Origin: Kocuria sp.
GTDB taxonomy: Bacteria; Actinomycetota; Actinomycetes; Actinomycetales; Micrococcaceae
Direction: 5' to 3'
DNA: 6,013 nucleotides
Assembly: GCA_030453435.1 (NCBI GenBank)
Contig: JAKDKI010000154.1
Location: 1-6,013, forward strand
The number at the start of each line of letters is the position of its first letter. Position 1 is the first letter of the stretch. Position numbers and translations under genes: made by a program. Positions 1 to 5,514 of this stretch are shown here, one piece after another. The notes under the pieces were generated by a model. It saw nothing but the letters and a program-made list of their open reading frames with translations. It ran no database searches and was not told where the DNA came from.

Positions 1-902
1 AGCATGCCCGCCACCATGCCCAGGCTCGTTTCCAGCACGCCGAAGTGCTTGGGCAACACACTGGACGCAGCCACGTGGATGATGCCCAGGATGCCACCGG
101 CGTAGAGCCACCACTGGCCGGGCCAGACCCACGGGCCGGGATCCGAGATACTGCGAGCCACCAGCACGGTCACGATCAACGCGAGCGTACCCGCCGCGAA
201 ATTGGTGAGCGTCGGGGTGATGGGCGTTCCGGCCCTCGCTCCGATCCCGGCGTTCCAGGCCGTCATGATCGCGTTGCCCAGCCCTGCCAGCACGGACAGC
301 GTGGCGAAAAGGAACAGTAGCGGCAGCGACGCCGCAAGGTCCGTTGCCGCGAAACGCGGGGTCATAGCCACCAGTGCCGCCACAATGATGATGGCGGTTC
401 CGACCACCCGGTAGCCGGTCAGGTACTTCATGCCTCCCGGTCCCACCCCGAAACGGTCGACGATCAACGACCCGACCGACTTACCGAACACGAGCCCCAA
501 GATGTAGACGGACAGCCCCAGGACCACCGTGGTCATGGCCTGGGTGACGATCATGAAACCGCCCAGTACACCGGCGGTCAGGTACCACCACGGAACCTCG
601 CCGCTCTTCACTGCGGCCGGAATGCGCGACGCACCTCGACGACCGGCAGGTGTCACCACGGTGACAATCAGAATGATCACGAAGGCAGAGGAGAAGCTGA
701 CCAGTGCGGCACCGTAGGGATCACTCACGGCATGCCCCAGCTCACCGTTGACCCTGGATTGCAAGGCCTGAGCCGTGCCCGCGAGCAAACTCACCATGAG
801 CCCCACGGTCAGTGCCACGGCACCGCGTGCGGAGGCCACCGGGGGCTTCTTACTTCTGGGCGCGGGAGAACTCTTGGGTTCCAGCGTGGTCTGAACACTC
901 AT
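1..902 (-). CDS. DMT superfamily (YdcZ/DUF606-type) tandem-repeat membrane protein, 3' end outside window
   Basis: This is an integral membrane protein of the YdcZ (DUF606) branch of the drug/metabolite transporter superfamily; the substrate cannot be read from sequence. The reading frame is open from the ATG at 902-900 to the window edge, giving 300 residues of a family whose two-repeat members run to about 300-330. A basic, Pro/Ser-rich cytoplasmic tail (residues 1-21) precedes hydrophobic segments at about 27-47, 62-84, 105-125, 128-148, 164-181, 192-212, 228-250, 264-283 and 288 onward. The two halves are internal duplicates: ALQSRVNGELG (46-56) matches AIMTAWNAGIG (211-221), and WWYLTAGVLGG (105-115) matches WWLYAGGILGI (264-274). 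No Shine-Dalgarno precedes the ATG, but a TACATT hexamer sits 7 nt upstream, so it may be leaderless. It lies 88 bp behind the hydrolase gene on the same strand; co-transcription is possible but unproven. The family call is firm, the transport role is family knowledge. Confidence 0.85.
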   Translation of the reverse strand, partial: MSVQTTLEPKSSPAPRSKKPPVASARGAVALTVGLMVSLLAGTAQALQSRVNGELGHAVSDPYGAALVSFSSAFVIILIVTVVTPAGRRGASRIPAAVKSGEVPWWYLTAGVLGGFMIVTQAMTTVVLGLSVYILGLVFGKSVGSLIVDRFGVGPGGMKYLTGYRVVGTAIIIVAALVAMTPRFAATDLAASLPLLFLFATLSVLAGLGNAIMTAWNAGIGARAGTPITPTLTNFAAGTLALIVTVLVARSISDPGPWVWPGQWWLYAGGILGIIHVAASSVLPKHFGVLETSLGMVAGM

Positions 903-909
903 GGCGCCC

Positions 910-915
910 AATGTA
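910..915 (-). promoter_or_regulatory. Candidate -10 hexamer for a leaderless DMT transcript
   Basis: TACATT, read on the minus strand, fits the actinobacterial TANNNT -10 pattern. It ends exactly 7 nt before the ATG at 902, which would put the transcription start at or next to the start codon. No convincing -35 box is seen at 16-18 nt spacing. The rest of the 88-bp gap (903-990) holds no terminator hairpin. It does contain a weak GACA-N7-TGTC dyad at 935-949, too poor to call a site. Confidence 0.4.
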
Positions 916-990
916 GGCGCGCCACACCCATGAGGACACCTGGCCTGTCACGCTTCGTAGCATTCCAGGGTCGTCAGCAATCAAGTGGAG

Positions 991-1635
991 TCATCGCACC
1001 ACGTGCTGCAAGTACTCCTTGATATGGCCCAGCTCCTGTGGGGAGACACCGTGACCGACCCCCCGGTACTGCACCTTGGTGACCTCAGCATGATCAACGC
1101 ACCAGTCTGCCGTGGCATCCACCATGGCCTGCGGAATCACTGGGTCTTCGGGATCACGGCCCCAGAACATCTGCAGCGGGTGCTCCCCAAGGTGAGCGTC
1201 CTTGAAGAACTCGGCGTGAGCGTCGTCGTCGGCGATCGGCACCGCAAAACCGGACAGGCCCACGACCGCGTCCACGGTTTCAGGAATGTGCCGGGCCACA
1301 CTCGTGGCCACAGCCATGCCCTGGGAGAAGCCCAGCAGGAACACCTTGGAGTGGTGCTCGGCCTGTTCCTGGACCCAGGCTGACACCGGGCGAACTGCCT
1401 CGACCACAGCCTCCGTCGAGAAGCTTGCATCCGCCGACAACGGGAACCATTGAAACCCCATTTGTGCTCGCTGCGGGGCCCGGACGGAAGCGTAGGTGGC
1501 GCCCGGCAGGAGAGCAGGGATCAACGCCATCAGATCCTCTTCGTGGGATCCGTAACCGTGGAACAGCACCACGAGCGGGGTGTCGGCACGTTCAGTGGGC
1601 TCATTGTTCCAAATCACAAACGGGGTATCACTCAT
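991..1635 (-). CDS. Alpha/beta hydrolase, phospholipase/carboxylesterase family (Abhydrolase_2)
   Basis: Predicted soluble cytoplasmic serine esterase of 214 residues, the usual size for the family that includes bacterial carboxylesterases and acyl-protein thioesterases. The fold landmarks appear in order: oxyanion-hole strand LFHGYG (24-29), the nucleophile elbow GFSQG (102-106) with Ser104, the acid in the DPVIP stretch (Asp164), and the base in GVGHG (192-196) with His195. The Asp assignment follows alignment with the DPLVP motif of human APT1. No signal peptide or membrane segment is visible. The ATG is supported by an AGGA Shine-Dalgarno (1643-1646) 7 nt upstream. It is divergent from the SGNH hydrolase gene and is followed 88 bp later by the DMT transporter. 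The true substrate (short-chain ester, lysophospholipid or other) cannot be told from this sequence. Confidence 0.9.
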   Translation of the reverse strand: MSDTPFVIWNNEPTERADTPLVVLFHGYGSHEEDLMALIPALLPGATYASVRAPQRAQMGFQWFPLSADASFSTEAVVEAVRPVSAWVQEQAEHHSKVFLLGFSQGMAVATSVARHIPETVDAVVGLSGFAVPIADDDAHAEFFKDAHLGEHPLQMFWGRDPEDPVIPQAMVDATADWCVDHAEVTKVQYRGVGHGVSPQELGHIKEYLQHVVR

Positions 1636-1669
1636 GGGACCATCCTGACATGACTCGCTGGTGCCTCAT

Positions 1670-1699
1670 ACTCGGCCCGTGCATTGAACGGGGCCGAGT
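1670..1699. repeat. Perfect 9-bp inverted repeat in a divergent promoter region
   Basis: ACTCGGCCC (1670-1678) and GGGCCGAGT (1691-1699) are exact reverse complements separated by 12 nt. They lie between the start of the esterase gene (1635, minus) and the start of the SGNH gene (1715, plus). There is no U-tract on either side, and both genes read away from it, so a terminator makes little sense here. It could be an operator for a dimeric regulator or a hairpin in a 5' leader. Confidence 0.6.
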
Positions 1700-1701
1700 G
1701 G

Positions 1702-1707
1702 TAGAAA
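1702..1707 (+). promoter_or_regulatory. Possible -10 hexamer for a leaderless SGNH transcript
   Basis: TAGAAA lies 7 nt before the ATG at 1715, the spacing expected when transcription starts at the start codon. It misses the conserved final T of TANNNT, and the only TTGAAC resembling a -35 (1684-1689) is at 12-nt spacing, which is too short. The same A/G-rich stretch could alternatively act as a poor Shine-Dalgarno. Confidence 0.25.
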
Positions 1708-1714
1708 AGCGCAT

Positions 1715-2614
1715 ATGGCTTCACCTGACACTCCCCCCGAGTTCGACGAACACCCCGAATACGACGGGCAACTAAAAGACAGCACTCCCCGGGCACACCC
1801 TTGGCACCGCATGGTGGCCATCGGCGATTCCTTCACGGAGGGCGTGGGCGACCCCGATGAGCACGTCCCCGGCGGACACCGCGGCTGGGCGGACCGTGTA
1901 GCCGAAGAATTGGACCGACTCACCAATGACTTCGCGTACGCCAATCTTGCGATCCGTGGCCGCCTGTATCAGCCCATCATCGACGAACAGCTCGAACCGG
2001 CCCTCGCGCTGCAACCCGATCTGGTCACCATCAGCGCCGGCGGCAACGACATGCTGCGCCCCGGGGCCGACCCGGATGCCATTGCGCAGAAGTTGGATGG
2101 CGTGATTGCCCGGATCGCGGAAACGGGCGCCACTGTGATCATGTTCGACGGACCAGATGTGGGTAACACTCCCGTGCTGCGCAGCATCCGCGGCCGAGTG
2201 GCCATCTGGAACGAGAACGTCCGTGTCATCGCGGCCCGGCACGGTGCGGTAATGACCGATCTGTGGGGTCTGCACGAACTGGCTGATCCACTCATGTGGG
2301 CGCCTGATCGGCTGCATTTCTCACCGTTGGGTCATCAACGGATAGCCGTGGAAGTACTCGACTCCCTGGGCATCGAGCACGGACTGGTCCCCGATGTCCT
2401 GGAACCCCAGCCCACCAAGACCAAGCGGGAGGCCCGCCGGGAGGACCTCGTGTGGGCCCGCAAGCACTTTGCTCCGTGGGTTGCCCGCCGGATCACCAAG
2501 CGCAGCTCGGGAGACTCGATTACGGCCAAGCGACCGCAATTCGGGCGAGCGGTCATTCCTGGCGCGGGTGAAACACCGGAGGTACAGAGCTCCGGCGACC
2601 AGGAACCCGTCTGA
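1715..2614 (+). CDS. SGNH/GDSL-type hydrolase with basic C-terminal extension
   Basis: Predicted SGNH-fold esterase/lipase-like hydrolase, 299 residues. All four blocks are present: GDSFTEG (37-43) with nucleophile Ser39, Gly82 in NLAIRG (77-82), Asn111 in SAGGND (107-112), and DRLHFSPLGH (198-207) with Asp198 and His201. Residues 1-32 are acidic, Pro-rich and probably disordered. Residues 230-299 form a Lys/Arg-rich tail carrying FAPWVARRI (258-266) and an RSSGD stretch (269-273), an arrangement I recall from actinobacterial members of this group. There is no signal peptide, so action in the cytoplasm is likely. The start is not certain: Met33 (position 1811) would leave only four residues before the GDS motif and has no Shine-Dalgarno, so 1715 is preferred. 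The substrate is unknown; cell-envelope lipid or acyl-ester turnover is only a guess. The gene ends 35 bp from the convergent metX. Confidence 0.88.
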   Translation: MASPDTPPEFDEHPEYDGQLKDSTPRAHPWHRMVAIGDSFTEGVGDPDEHVPGGHRGWADRVAEELDRLTNDFAYANLAIRGRLYQPIIDEQLEPALALQPDLVTISAGGNDMLRPGADPDAIAQKLDGVIARIAETGATVIMFDGPDVGNTPVLRSIRGRVAIWNENVRVIAARHGAVMTDLWGLHELADPLMWAPDRLHFSPLGHQRIAVEVLDSLGIEHGLVPDVLEPQPTKTKREARREDLVWARKHFAPWVARRITKRSSGDSITAKRPQFGRAVIPGAGETPEVQSSGDQEPV

Positions 2615-2621
2615 CGGGCAC

Positions 2622-2638
2622 ACGCCGGAAACCGGCGT
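2622..2638. terminator. Candidate bidirectional terminator hairpin between convergent genes
   Basis: ACGCCGG (2622-2628), loop AAA, CCGGCGT (2632-2638) form a perfect 7-bp stem centred in the 35-bp gap between the SGNH stop (2612-2614) and the metX stop (2650-2652). The position suits both genes. Neither side has a U-tract, so it would be a U-less hairpin of the kind often proposed in actinobacteria; function is inferred from position. Confidence 0.55.
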
Positions 2639-2649
2639 ACCGCTCGGGT

Positions 2650-3825
2650 TTAGTCCTTCAACACCGTCTTTTTGAGGAGCATGCCCAACTGAGGTGCTTC
2701 GATCAGGAATCCGTCGTGGCCGCTGGGTGAGCTGATCATGTGCAGGGTCTGCTCACCCGGCAGTGCCTGCACCAGTTCGGCAGATTCTGCCGGAAAGAAC
2801 AGCCGGTCCGAGTCGACCCCGGCCACGAGCCACTCGCACGTCGTACCGGCAAGCACCTCTTCCAAAGCTCCTCGGCCTCGCGTGACGTCGTGGGACATGA
2901 GCGTCTCGTTCACGCTGAGGTACGAGTTCGCGTCAAAGCGCCCGGCCAGCTTGGAGGCCTGGTGATCCAGGTAGCTCTCCACGCGGTAACGGCCGCGCTG
3001 GGATGTGTGGGTCGCGTCCACGTCCTCATTCGTTTGGGCTTCGCGGCCGAATCGGTAGTGCAACTCCGCTGCCGAGCGGTAGGTGATGTGCGCGATCCGC
3101 CGTGCGAGCCCGAGACCCGCTTCCGGGAACTCACCGTCGTAGTAGTCACCGCCGCGGAAGTTCGGGTCTTGACGGATGGCAAGTGCTTGTGCCTGACCCC
3201 ACGCGAGCAGTTCCGCGCTGGCGGAGGCGCAGGCAGCGATCACACCGCATGCCGCCACCCGATCCGGGTACATCACGGCCCATTCCAGGGCCCGCGCGCC
3301 ACCCATGGACCCGCCGATCACCAAACGCCAGCGGTCGATGCCCAGGGCGTCGGAGAGGACCGCCTCGGCGCTCACGGTGTCCCGCACGGTGATGCGCGGG
3401 AAGCGCGAACCCCAGGCTCTCTGTTCCGGATCCACCTCGGGCGGGGCCTGGGTAGCCGGCCCGGTACTGCCGTAACAGCCACCCAAGATGTTTGCGCAGA
3501 CGACAAAGTATTTGTCGGTGTCGATGGCCGCGCCCGGACCTACCAGGCCGTCCCACCAGCCACCGGCCTCCGCAGCGAGACGCTCCACCTCGGGAGCGTG
3601 ATCGCGTGACTGGCCTCGCGCCACGTGCGAGTCGCCGGTCAGGGCGTGTTCGATCAGCACGGCGTTGGAGCCGTCAGCATTGAGACGGCCCCACGTTTCG
3701 TAGGCCAGCCGCGCACGAGGGAGACGGTACCCGGACTCCAAGGTCAGGGGCCCGACGTCGATGTAGCCCACCACGCCGTCCTCACGCACGAGCGAGTCAG
3801 CGGTCCCGCCTCCCACGATGGTCAC
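2650..3825 (-). CDS. metX: Homoserine O-acetyltransferase MetX
   Basis: Transfers an acyl group, expected to be acetyl from acetyl-CoA, to L-homoserine, the committing step of methionine synthesis. The 391-residue length is normal for this alpha/beta-hydrolase-fold family. Landmarks: ARLAYETWG (38-46), HALTGDSHV (60-68), the nucleophile elbow GGSMGG (171-176) with Ser173, ESYLDHQASKLAGRFDANSY in the third quarter, Asp340 in SDRLFFP, and His370 in GHDGFL. The start is GTG at 3825-3823 and overlaps the metY stop as GTGA, so the two genes are likely translationally coupled; a GGGAGG purine stretch sits about 10 nt upstream inside metY. Control should come through the shared upstream promoter and SAM-IV riboswitch. 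Acyl donor choice between acetyl- and succinyl-CoA cannot be proven from sequence alone, but pairing with an O-acetylhomoserine sulfhydrylase favours acetyl. Confidence 0.96.
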   Translation of the reverse strand: MTIVGGGTADSLVREDGVVGYIDVGPLTLESGYRLPRARLAYETWGRLNADGSNAVLIEHALTGDSHVARGQSRDHAPEVERLAAEAGGWWDGLVGPGAAIDTDKYFVVCANILGGCYGSTGPATQAPPEVDPEQRAWGSRFPRITVRDTVSAEAVLSDALGIDRWRLVIGGSMGGARALEWAVMYPDRVAACGVIAACASASAELLAWGQAQALAIRQDPNFRGGDYYDGEFPEAGLGLARRIAHITYRSAAELHYRFGREAQTNEDVDATHTSQRGRYRVESYLDHQASKLAGRFDANSYLSVNETLMSHDVTRGRGALEEVLAGTTCEWLVAGVDSDRLFFPAESAELVQALPGEQTLHMISSPSGHDGFLIEAPQLGMLLKKTVLKD

Positions 3826-5204
3826 GCCTGCGGTCCTCCCTCACCCGACGACGCCGCTGCGCCACCCAGCGCGGCCACGGCCTCGAAACCGGATTCCAGA
3901 TCGGCCAGGATGTCGTCAATATTCTCCAAACCCACGGACAGCCGCACGAAGCCGGGCTCGATACCGGTTGCCCGCTGTTCCTGGTCGGTCAACTGCGAGT
4001 GAGTGGTCGAGGCCGGGTGGATCACCAGGGAGCGCGCATCGCCGATGTTGGCCACGTTGGAGTGCAAGGTCAGGGCATCCACGAATGCGGTGCCCGCCTC
4101 GCGTCCACCGTCAAGTACGAAACCGAGCACGGAACCCGCACCCTTGGGAGCGTATTTCTTGCCGCGTTCGTGCCACGGCGAGGAGGCGAGGCCCGCATAG
4201 GAGACCGCACGAACGTCGTCGCGCGCCTCGAGCCACTCCGCGACCTTCTGGGCGTTGGCCACGTGGCGATCCATGCGCAGGGAGAGTGTCTCGATGCCCT
4301 GCTCGATGAGGAACGCGTTGAACGGGGAAATCGACGACCCCAGGTCGCGCAGCAACTGCACGCGAGCCTTGAGAATGTAGGACAGATTCACTCCGAAGAT
4401 GCCGTCCTGACCGAGGGCCTGGGCATAGACCAGACCGTTGTAGGACGCGTCCGGCTCATTGAAGGCCGGGAAGCGCTGCGGATCCTGACCGAAGTCGAAG
4501 TTGCCCGCATCCACGATCATGCCACCGATGGCCGTTCCGTGACCGCCCATGAATTTGGTGGCCGAGTGCACCACGATGTCAGCGCCCCACTCGATCGGTC
4601 GGATCAGGTACGGCGTGGCAATCGTGTTGTCCACGATCAACGGCACACCGGATTCGTGGGCGACTGCGGAAATGGCTTCGATGTCGAGCACGTCATTGCG
4701 CGGATTGGGGATGGTCTCCCCGAAGAACGCCACCGTGTTGGGCCGAACTGCAGCGCGCCAGGCCTCGGGATCGTCCGGATCAGAAACGAAGGTGGTCTCC
4801 ACACCCATCTTGGGCAGCGTGTGATGCAACAGGTTGTACGTGCCGCCGTACATTGACGGGCTGGCCACCACGTGGGTTCCGGCGCCGCCCAGGTTCAGGA
4901 TCGCAAAGGTAGAGGCGGCTTGGCCCGAGCTGAGCATCAGTGCGCCCACGCCGCCCTCGAGAGAAGCGACTCGATTTTCGACCACTTCCGTAGTCGGGTT
5001 CGTCAGACGCGTGTAAATGGGGCCGAGTTCCGCCAGGGCAAAACGGTTGGCCGCTGTCTCCGCATCCGGGAACACGTAGGAGGTGGTCTGGTGGATCGGC
5101 AGTGCCCGTGAACCGGTGGTGGGGTCAGGCTCCTGGCCCGCGTGGATCTGACGGGTTTCGAATGCCCAACCCTGCGGGCTGGACGGGGTGGCTGCGGGGC
5201 TCAT
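3822..5204 (-). CDS. metY: O-acetylhomoserine sulfhydrylase MetY (PLP-dependent)
   Basis: Cytoplasmic PLP enzyme of the Cys/Met-metabolism family that makes homocysteine from O-acetylhomoserine and sulfide. The 460 residues include YTRLTNPT (64-71), whose Tyr and Arg bind cofactor phosphate of the neighbouring subunit; SSGQAA (92-97); Tyr119, which stacks on PLP; Asp192 in VDNT, which pairs with the pyridine nitrogen; and Lys217 in SATKFMGGHG, which forms the Schiff base. The long C-terminal part with LHSNVANIGDARSLVIHPAS is typical of MetY rather than of gamma-lyases or cystathionine synthases. The start at 5204 is set by an AAAGGGAG Shine-Dalgarno six nt upstream and the natural family N-terminus (FETRQIHAG). 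An in-frame GTG at 5276 would add 24 residues but overlaps the riboswitch expression platform. The orthologue in Mycobacterium tuberculosis is named metC. Confidence 0.95.
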   Translation of the reverse strand: MSPAATPSSPQGWAFETRQIHAGQEPDPTTGSRALPIHQTTSYVFPDAETAANRFALAELGPIYTRLTNPTTEVVENRVASLEGGVGALMLSSGQAASTFAILNLGGAGTHVVASPSMYGGTYNLLHHTLPKMGVETTFVSDPDDPEAWRAAVRPNTVAFFGETIPNPRNDVLDIEAISAVAHESGVPLIVDNTIATPYLIRPIEWGADIVVHSATKFMGGHGTAIGGMIVDAGNFDFGQDPQRFPAFNEPDASYNGLVYAQALGQDGIFGVNLSYILKARVQLLRDLGSSISPFNAFLIEQGIETLSLRMDRHVANAQKVAEWLEARDDVRAVSYAGLASSPWHERGKKYAPKGAGSVLGFVLDGGREAGTAFVDALTLHSNVANIGDARSLVIHPASTTHSQLTDQEQRATGIEPGFVRLSVGLENIDDILADLESGFEAVAALGGAAASSGEGGPQA

Positions 5205-5280
5205 ACCGCACTCCCTTTCAATATCAGGGGCCCGGTGAACGATCCGCAGCACGATGCCCGTGCAGCGATCGGGCACCTGT
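5205..5280 (-). promoter_or_regulatory. Expression platform between the SAM-IV aptamer and metY
   Basis: This 76-nt leader segment holds two mutually exclusive hairpins. One is GGTGCCCG (5277-5270) with CGGGCATC (5260-5253), 8 pairs including one G-U. The other is GCACG (5263-5259) with CGTGC (5253-5249), a perfect 5-bp stem. Further down, CCCT (5229-5226) can pair with AGGG of the Shine-Dalgarno, optionally closed by CCG (5235-5233) with CGG (5208-5206). No U-tract follows any stem, so control of translation seems likelier than classic intrinsic termination. The mechanism is inferred. Confidence 0.5.
5211..5218 (-). promoter_or_regulatory. Ribosome binding site of metY
   Basis: AAAGGGAG on the minus strand lies 6 nt before the ATG at 5204-5202. 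It is the strongest Shine-Dalgarno in the window and fixes the metY start. Its AGGG (5213-5216) can pair with CCCT (5226-5229), which offers a way to hide it. Confidence 0.85.
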
Positions 5281-5399
5281 GACCCGCGCTTGCCAACACC
5301 GAAGAATTGCGGTGCGGCCCGGTCCTCACCCAGGGCACCCCACCGCGGAGGGAGGGTTGCCGGTCAGCTAGCTGGGGCTTCTCGCTGACTCTCGTGACC
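5281..5399 (-). promoter_or_regulatory. SAM-IV riboswitch aptamer upstream of metYX
   Basis: S-adenosylmethionine-sensing RNA of the actinobacterial SAM-IV class, 119 nt, the same length as I recall for the M. tuberculosis example upstream of its metY homologue. Elements traced on the minus strand: P1 GGTC (5399-5396) with GACC (5324-5321); P2 GTCAGC (5389-5384) with GCTGAC (5368-5363); pseudoknot 1 CCCAG in the P2 loop (5376-5372) with CTGGG (5333-5329); P3 ACCC (5357-5354) with GGGT (5340-5337); P5 CACCG (5314-5310) with CGGTG (5301-5297); pseudoknot 2 CCGCG in the P3 loop (5348-5344) with CGCGG (5288-5284). Core segments ACCGGCAACCC, CCGCGGTGGGGTGCC and GGCAAGCGCGGGTC match the class as I remember it. 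P2 and pseudoknot 1 differ from the mycobacterial bases but keep pairing, which supports a working RNA. High SAM should lower metY-metX expression. Confidence 0.95.
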
Positions 5400-5407
5400 T
5401 GCACTTC

Positions 5408-5437
5408 ATTGTCCGGAGCCGGTGCCTAGAACGTCAA
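5408..5437 (-). promoter_or_regulatory. Sigma70-type promoter of the metYX operon
   Basis: A TTGACG -35 box (5437-5432) and a GACAAT -10 box (5413-5408, four of six consensus bases) are separated by 18 nt. A start about 7 nt downstream would fall near 5401, just before the first base of riboswitch P1 at 5399. This close fit between promoter and aptamer supports both calls. Confidence 0.7.
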
Positions 5438-5479
5438 GCTGAGTTACCCGCGTCACACGGTCATGTTTCAGCTCTCGAT

Positions 5480-5508
5480 TTGGAGACCACTGTGCGCGGT
5501 GTCACGAT
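5480..5508 (+). promoter_or_regulatory. Candidate promoter of the VOC-family gene
   Basis: TTGGAG (5480-5485) and CACGAT (5503-5508) are spaced by 17 nt, and the -10 ends 6 nt before the ATG at 5515, so transcription would begin at the start codon. No Shine-Dalgarno lies upstream of that ATG, which agrees with a leaderless message. The -10 matches only three of six consensus bases. Confidence 0.4.
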
Positions 5509-5513
5509 GTGAC
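5501..5513. repeat. 13-bp palindrome GTCAC-gat-GTGAC over the VOC -10 region
   Basis: Perfect 5-bp arms with a 3-nt centre end two bases before the ATG at 5515 and cover the proposed -10 box. A dimeric repressor bound here would block the start of transcription. A lone GTCAC half-site recurs at 5452-5456. No regulator gene is in the window, so the operator role is a guess. Confidence 0.45.
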
Positions 5514-5514
5514 C

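Noticed and set aside
935..949. GACA-N7-TGTC dyad upstream of the DMT gene as an operator
   Set aside because: Four-base arms are expected by chance at this frequency, and nothing else supports it.
985..1383. 132-codon plus-strand open frame opposite the esterase
   Set aside because: Antisense shadow of a gene with an intact catalytic triad and a good ribosome binding site.
1772..2317. 181-codon minus-strand open frame inside the SGNH gene
   Set aside because: Antisense to a gene with all four SGNH blocks; no Shine-Dalgarno and no family resemblance.
2740..3609. 289-codon plus-strand open frame opposite metX
   Set aside because: Arg/His/Gly-rich product with no domain sense, lying fully antisense to a strongly supported metX; a typical high-GC shadow.
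3999..4856. 285-codon plus-strand open frame opposite metY
   Set aside because: Fully antisense to metY in the mirrored codon phase; the product has no recognisable motifs.
5253..5277. GC-rich 8-bp hairpin after the aptamer as an intrinsic terminator of the riboswitch
   Set aside because: No U-tract follows the stem, so a standard intrinsic terminator is not supported; kept only as an expression-platform hairpin.
5201..5404. 67-codon minus-strand frame through the metY leader (possible leader peptide)
   Set aside because: It runs straight through the structured SAM-IV aptamer, whose base pairing explains the sequence better than coding does.
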